Assembly: GCA_016208415.1 (NCBI GenBank)
Contig: JACQYB010000013.1
Coordinates: forward strand, 1-46,736
Source of the DNA: Betaproteobacteria bacterium
Lineage (GTDB): Bacteria > Pseudomonadota > Gammaproteobacteria > Burkholderiales > Rhodocyclaceae
Length of the DNA stretch: 46,736 nt
Direction of reading: 5' to 3'
Within the stretch, counting starts at the first letter, position 1, and each line of letters opens with the position of its first letter. The notes beneath the pieces were generated by a model. That model ran no database searches, had not been told where the DNA came from, and saw only the letters and a program-made list of their open reading frames with translations. The translations under genes were made by a program, and so were the position numbers. Positions 41,723 to 46,736 of the stretch are shown piece after piece.

Positions 41723-41886
41723 CCCGGATTTTTCATAAATTCGCCGTGCCCTCGCTTGTCTTTTGATCCGCCAGGAAATTTTCTTCACTCGACCGTATGG
41801 CCCGATATGGCGCTCGTTCAGAAAATTCCCTGGCGAATCAAAATCCGGCGCGATCATCACGGCAATTCATGAAATATCCGGGTGAA
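41723..41886. repeat. 164-base palindromic (MITE-like) element
   Basis: Outer arms (about 41723-41748 and 41858-41886) match at most positions (CCCGGAT, TTTCAT, GCCGTG words). An inner pair (41761-41783 and 41821-41843) matches at 21 of 23 bases. The centre holds a short ATGGCCCGATATGG stretch. It begins just after the antiporter stop and ends shortly before ybdK. No protein is encoded. Confidence 0.75.
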
Positions 41887-41909
41887 CCGTGTTCATCCGG
41901 AGGCCGGCC

Positions 41910-43046
41910 ATGAACGACGAATCCCTTTTCTTCAAGCCCTCGCGGCGCCTCACCCTGGGCGTCGAGCTCGAGCTTCAGATCGTCAATACCCGCGACTTCA
42001 ACCTGTCCTTGGACGCGGGCGAACTGCTGCGGGGCTTCTCCCCCGGCAGCCTGCCGGGCGACATCAAGCCCGAAATGACCCAGAGCATGATCGAGGTGAA
42101 CAGCTCGGTCCATGCCGATCACGCGGCCGTGCTGGCCGAACTCCGGTCGATCCGCGACGCCCTGCGCGAGCGGGCGCTGGAGATGAACGTGGCCATCTGC
42201 GGCGGCGGCACCCATCCCTTCCAGGCGTGGAACGAGCAGAAGATCTTTCCCACCGAGCGCTTCAACATGTTGCAGCGCAAGTACGGCTACCTCGCCAAGC
42301 AGTTCACGGTGTTCGGCCAGCATGTGCACATCGGCTGCGACAGCGGCGACGACGCCATGATCCTGGCCCACTGCCTGGGGCGCTACGTGCCGCAGTTCAT
42401 CGCGCTGTCGGCCGCCTCGCCCTGGTCCCAGGGGGTGGATACCCTGTTCGATTCCTGCCGCTCCAACGTGGTGCGCGCCTTTCCGCTGTCCGGCACGCCG
42501 CCGCTGGTGACCACCTGGCGCGCCTTCCAGGGTTATTTCGAGCGCATGAAGGGTCTGGGCATCGTCGGCAGCATGAAGGACTTCTACTGGGACGTGCGCC
42601 CCAAGCCGGAGTACGGCACGGTGGAGATCCGCGTCTTCGATACCCCGCTCACCGTGGACAAGGCGGCCGACCTCGCCGCCTACGCCCAGGCCCTGGCCGG
42701 CTACCTGCTGACGGAGCGCCCGGCCATCAATTTCGAAGATCTCTACCTCGTCTACAACCACAACCGCTTCGAGGCCGCGCGCCACGGCTTCGCCGGCAGC
42801 TTCGTGGACCCGGACACCCGCACCGCCCGGCTCATCGGCGACGACATCCGCGACACCATCCGCCGCATCCGCCCCCACGCCCGGGCGCTGGACTGCGAGC
42901 AGGCGCTGGACCGCCTCCTGCTCGACGTCTCCGGCACCGGCAACGATGCCCACTGGAGCCGCACCGCAAGGAAGAAGCTGGGTTCGCTCAGCGACCTGGT
43001 GCGGGTGCAGGGGGAGCGGTGGGCGGGGAAGAAGCCGCGGGGGTAG
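41910..43046 (+). CDS. ybdK: YbdK-type carboxylate-amine ligase (weak glutamate-cysteine ligase)
   Basis: A 378-residue GCS2-family enzyme. LTLGVELELQIVN carries the acidic metal-binding residues; HPFQAWNEQKIFPTERFN, FGQHVHIGCDSGDDA and YGTVEIRVFDTPLT are family landmarks. YbdK has weak gamma-glutamylcysteine synthetase activity in vitro, and its physiological role is unclear. ATG at 41910 follows GGAGG; a GTG at 41889 is possible. It stands between the palindromic element and the oppositely oriented exporter genes. Confidence 0.92.
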   Translation: MNDESLFFKPSRRLTLGVELELQIVNTRDFNLSLDAGELLRGFSPGSLPGDIKPEMTQSMIEVNSSVHADHAAVLAELRSIRDALRERALEMNVAICGGGTHPFQAWNEQKIFPTERFNMLQRKYGYLAKQFTVFGQHVHIGCDSGDDAMILAHCLGRYVPQFIALSAASPWSQGVDTLFDSCRSNVVRAFPLSGTPPLVTTWRAFQGYFERMKGLGIVGSMKDFYWDVRPKPEYGTVEIRVFDTPLTVDKAADLAAYAQALAGYLLTERPAINFEDLYLVYNHNRFEAARHGFAGSFVDPDTRTARLIGDDIRDTIRRIRPHARALDCEQALDRLLLDVSGTGNDAHWSRTARKKLGSLSDLVRVQGERWAGKKPRG

Positions 43047-43089
43047 CGAAACGGGGGAGCGGCGCAGGTGCCCCTCGTGCGTACCGGCA

Positions 43090-44523
43090 TCAGCGCTCCC
43101 GCAGGCTCTCGTCGCGGTACTGGAGCAGCGGGCTGAGGAAATACTCGATCACGCGCCGCTGCGCGGTCTTGACCTCCACGGTCAGCGCCATTCCCGGCGA
43201 GAGACGGACGGTCTTGTTCTCCACCTGGATCGTTGCCCGTTCCAGATTCACCCGCGCCGAGAAAACCATCCCTCGCTTCTCGTCGTTCACGGCATCGTGC
43301 GAAACATGAGCCACCGTGGCAGGAATGGTGCCGTACTTGGTAAAGGGGAAGGTCTCGATCTTGACCACCGCCTCCTGCCCTGGATTGACGAAGCCGATGT
43401 CCTTGTTTTCCACAAGCGCTTCCACCTCGATGGGATCGTCCGTGGGCACCACCATCATCAGCGGCTGCGCCGGGGTGACTACCCCACCCACCGTGTGCAC
43501 CGCCAGTTGCTGGACCGTGCCGTCCACCGGCGCCGTGAGCGTCATGAGCTTGCCACGCGACTGCGCCTTGATGAGTTCGTGGCCGTAGGTGGTTGTCTTC
43601 TGCTGCGCGTCGTTCAGGCTGTCCAGCGCCAGGCGCCGCGTCTCCGCCACCAGCGCCGCCCGCTGGCTGCCGCCTTCCTGCAAGGCCGCCGTCAGTTCCG
43701 TGATCCGGCTGTATTGTGTCGCGAGATCGGCCTCCTGCTCGATGCGGATCTGCTCCTTCTCCAGGTAGCCGTGCCTAGAGACGAAGCTTTTCTCGGCCAG
43801 ATCCTTGAAGTCCTGGGCACGGCGCCGGGCGATGGGGGCTGTCTGTTCGAGCTTGCGCACGATTTCCCGGGTCGACGCGAGTTCGGCCTCGCGCCGCGCA
43901 ACCTCGGCGTCGATGCGGGCAAGCTTCGCCCGGTACTCGCCGAACTGGCCTTCCAGCATCCGCTGTTCCTGGTCCAGCCGGCTGGCATCGACGTCCGCAA
44001 CCGGCCCGAGCACGGGCGGCTTGCCGGTGGCCGCCGCTGCCAGCAGCGCCCTGGCCCGCGCCGCCTGCAACCGGGCCGTGGCCAGGTCATTGGCAAGGCG
44101 GGCCGCATCGGCCGCGGCATGGGTCGCATCGAGCTCGATCAGCACGTCGCCTGCCCTTACGGCTTGCCCGTCCGTCACCCGGATGGCCTTGACGGTGGCC
44201 GTCTCAACCGGCTGGATCACCTTCGTGCGATCGCCGGGAACGATCCTGCCGTGGGCCGTGGCCACCACGTCCACGTGGCCGAACGACGCCCACAACAAGG
44301 CCACCGCCGCGAACGCCATCAGCAGCCCCATGGCGACTCTCGGCGCCGGTGATACCGGAGTCTCCTGCAACTCCAGGGCGGCCGGAAGGAACCGGGCTTC
44401 GTGGGGCAGCCGAGGATGCGGATCAAGGTTCAGCCGCTCCCGCCAAGCCAGATCGAATACGGCCCGGTAGCGCTTGAGGAGGTCAAGAGCGGCGTCCAGC
44501 CGACCTGCAAGCGTCTGATTCAT
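43090..44523 (-). CDS. hlyD: Type I secretion membrane-fusion protein (HlyD family)
   Basis: A 477-residue periplasmic adaptor: a cytoplasmic N-terminus, one membrane helix (VAMGLLMAFAAVALLWASF, about residues 63-81), a lipoyl half-motif (IQPVETATVKAIRVTDGQAVRAGDVLIELD), a long coiled coil (about 130-310) and the second lipoyl half with a beta-barrel (TAPVDGTVQQLAVHTVGGVV, FVNPGQEAVVKIETFPF). It links the ABC exporter to a TolC-type channel not found in the window. It is six bases after hlyB. Confidence 0.93.
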   Translation of the reverse strand: MNQTLAGRLDAALDLLKRYRAVFDLAWRERLNLDPHPRLPHEARFLPAALELQETPVSPAPRVAMGLLMAFAAVALLWASFGHVDVVATAHGRIVPGDRTKVIQPVETATVKAIRVTDGQAVRAGDVLIELDATHAAADAARLANDLATARLQAARARALLAAAATGKPPVLGPVADVDASRLDQEQRMLEGQFGEYRAKLARIDAEVARREAELASTREIVRKLEQTAPIARRRAQDFKDLAEKSFVSRHGYLEKEQIRIEQEADLATQYSRITELTAALQEGGSQRAALVAETRRLALDSLNDAQQKTTTYGHELIKAQSRGKLMTLTAPVDGTVQQLAVHTVGGVVTPAQPLMMVVPTDDPIEVEALVENKDIGFVNPGQEAVVKIETFPFTKYGTIPATVAHVSHDAVNDEKRGMVFSARVNLERATIQVENKTVRLSPGMALTVEVKTAQRRVIEYFLSPLLQYRDESLRER

Positions 44524-44529
44524 TGCCCG

Positions 44530-46584
<2,055 letters not shown>

Positions 46585-46605
46585 GTCGTGGTAGCGGGCT
46601 AGTGT

Positions 46606-46736
46606 TTAATTGCGTAAATTAACAATAGTATTTCGAAGCTGCGACCCCCGAACCTCTCGTTTGCGCCAGACGAACGGTGCCGCCCTTTCGTTGTAGGCAG
46701 CGGTAAAGGCATGGATGGCCTCAATGAGTTGCTCGA
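46606..46736 (-). CDS. IS630-like transposase, C-terminal part (runs off the window)
   Basis: The last 42 residues of a transposase: LIEAIHAFTAAYNERAAPFV, then WRKREVRGSQLRNTIVNLRN and a stop. The AYNE..PFVW.K pattern is the usual end of IS630-family DDE transposases. The coding strand points into hlyB. The hlyB reading resumes at CTA (46602-46600), so the element's edge lies at the TA at 46600-46601, the dinucleotide that IS630 elements duplicate. The rest of the element is outside the window. Confidence 0.75.
   Translation of the reverse strand, partial: EQLIEAIHAFTAAYNERAAPFVWRKREVRGSQLRNTIVNLRN

Noticed and set aside
41663-41860. Minus-strand open frame across the palindrome after the antiporter
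   Set aside because: It is created by the palindrome itself and has no protein features.

Overview
The window is a high-GC (roughly two-thirds G+C by eye) stretch of a flagellated betaproteobacterium. The MotC/MotD motor pair, tandem CheV proteins, CheZ, FlgM/FlgN and the flhB-flhA-flhF-flhG-fliA order fit Rhodocyclales-like or related lineages. Nothing in the window fixes the species.

Layout: (1) 262-6512, the first half of a chemotaxis system: cheW, a large methyl-accepting protein, cheR, cheD, cheB and a STAS-domain protein, ending at a strong terminator. (2) 6665-17531, an accessory block. A MocR-type regulator and a glutamine-amidotransferase-like protein come first. Then comes a hydroxylamine-oxidation module: octahaem hydroxylamine oxidoreductase (haoA), haoB, tetrahaem cytochrome c554 (cycA) and a tetrahaem NapC/NrfH-type quinone-linked cytochrome (cycB). 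The gene order and orientation of ammonia oxidisers (haoA-haoB-cycA-cycB) is kept, but the two halves are separated by about 4.4 kb. That spacer holds two NAD(P)-dependent proteins with a divergent LysR regulator, a MarR regulator, a cytochrome P460-family protein and a redoxin. (3) 18185-27983, the second half of the chemotaxis system: a damaged small methyl-accepting protein, two cheV genes, cheY, cheZ and cheA, followed by a GspE/PilB-like ATPase with MshEN-like repeats and a small DUF3135-like gene. (4) 28300-39443, flagellar export and regulation: flhB (5'-truncated), flhA, flhF, a degenerate flhG, fliA, motC and motD, an RTX-repeat protein, and flgN-flgM on the other strand. (5) 39982-46736: an EF-hand protein, a cation/proton antiporter, a YbdK-type glutamate-cysteine ligase, and the membrane-fusion and ABC subunits of a type I secretion system. 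The ABC gene is cut at its 5' end by an IS630-like transposase that runs off the window.

How it works together: CheA, CheW, CheV, CheY and CheZ with CheR, CheB and CheD form what looks like one chemotaxis pathway split by the accessory block. FliA (sigma-28) probably drives several class III promoters that I could read directly (T[A/C]AAG, 14-base gap, then a GCCG[TA][AT]A-like box). They lie in front of cheW, the STAS gene, the small receptor, the cheV-cheA run and flgM, with a weaker one before flhB. HaoA would oxidise hydroxylamine and pass electrons through c554 and the CycB quinone reductase to the membrane quinone pool. No ammonia monooxygenase lies in the window, so the source of hydroxylamine is unknown. 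Divergent paired palindromes suggest that the MarR protein controls itself and the P460-redoxin pair. The RTX protein is a plausible substrate of the nearby type I exporter, whose ABC gene now appears damaged.

The window also contains several damaged or odd genes: the first receptor lacks its own stop before cheR, the second receptor has an internal deletion and frameshift, and flhB and hlyB lack their 5' ends. It also has several structured non-coding elements: a 268-bp nested palindrome between motC and motD, a 164-bp palindrome, four 11-bp phased repeats, and REP-like hairpins. Whether the damage is biological or an assembly artefact cannot be decided from the sequence.
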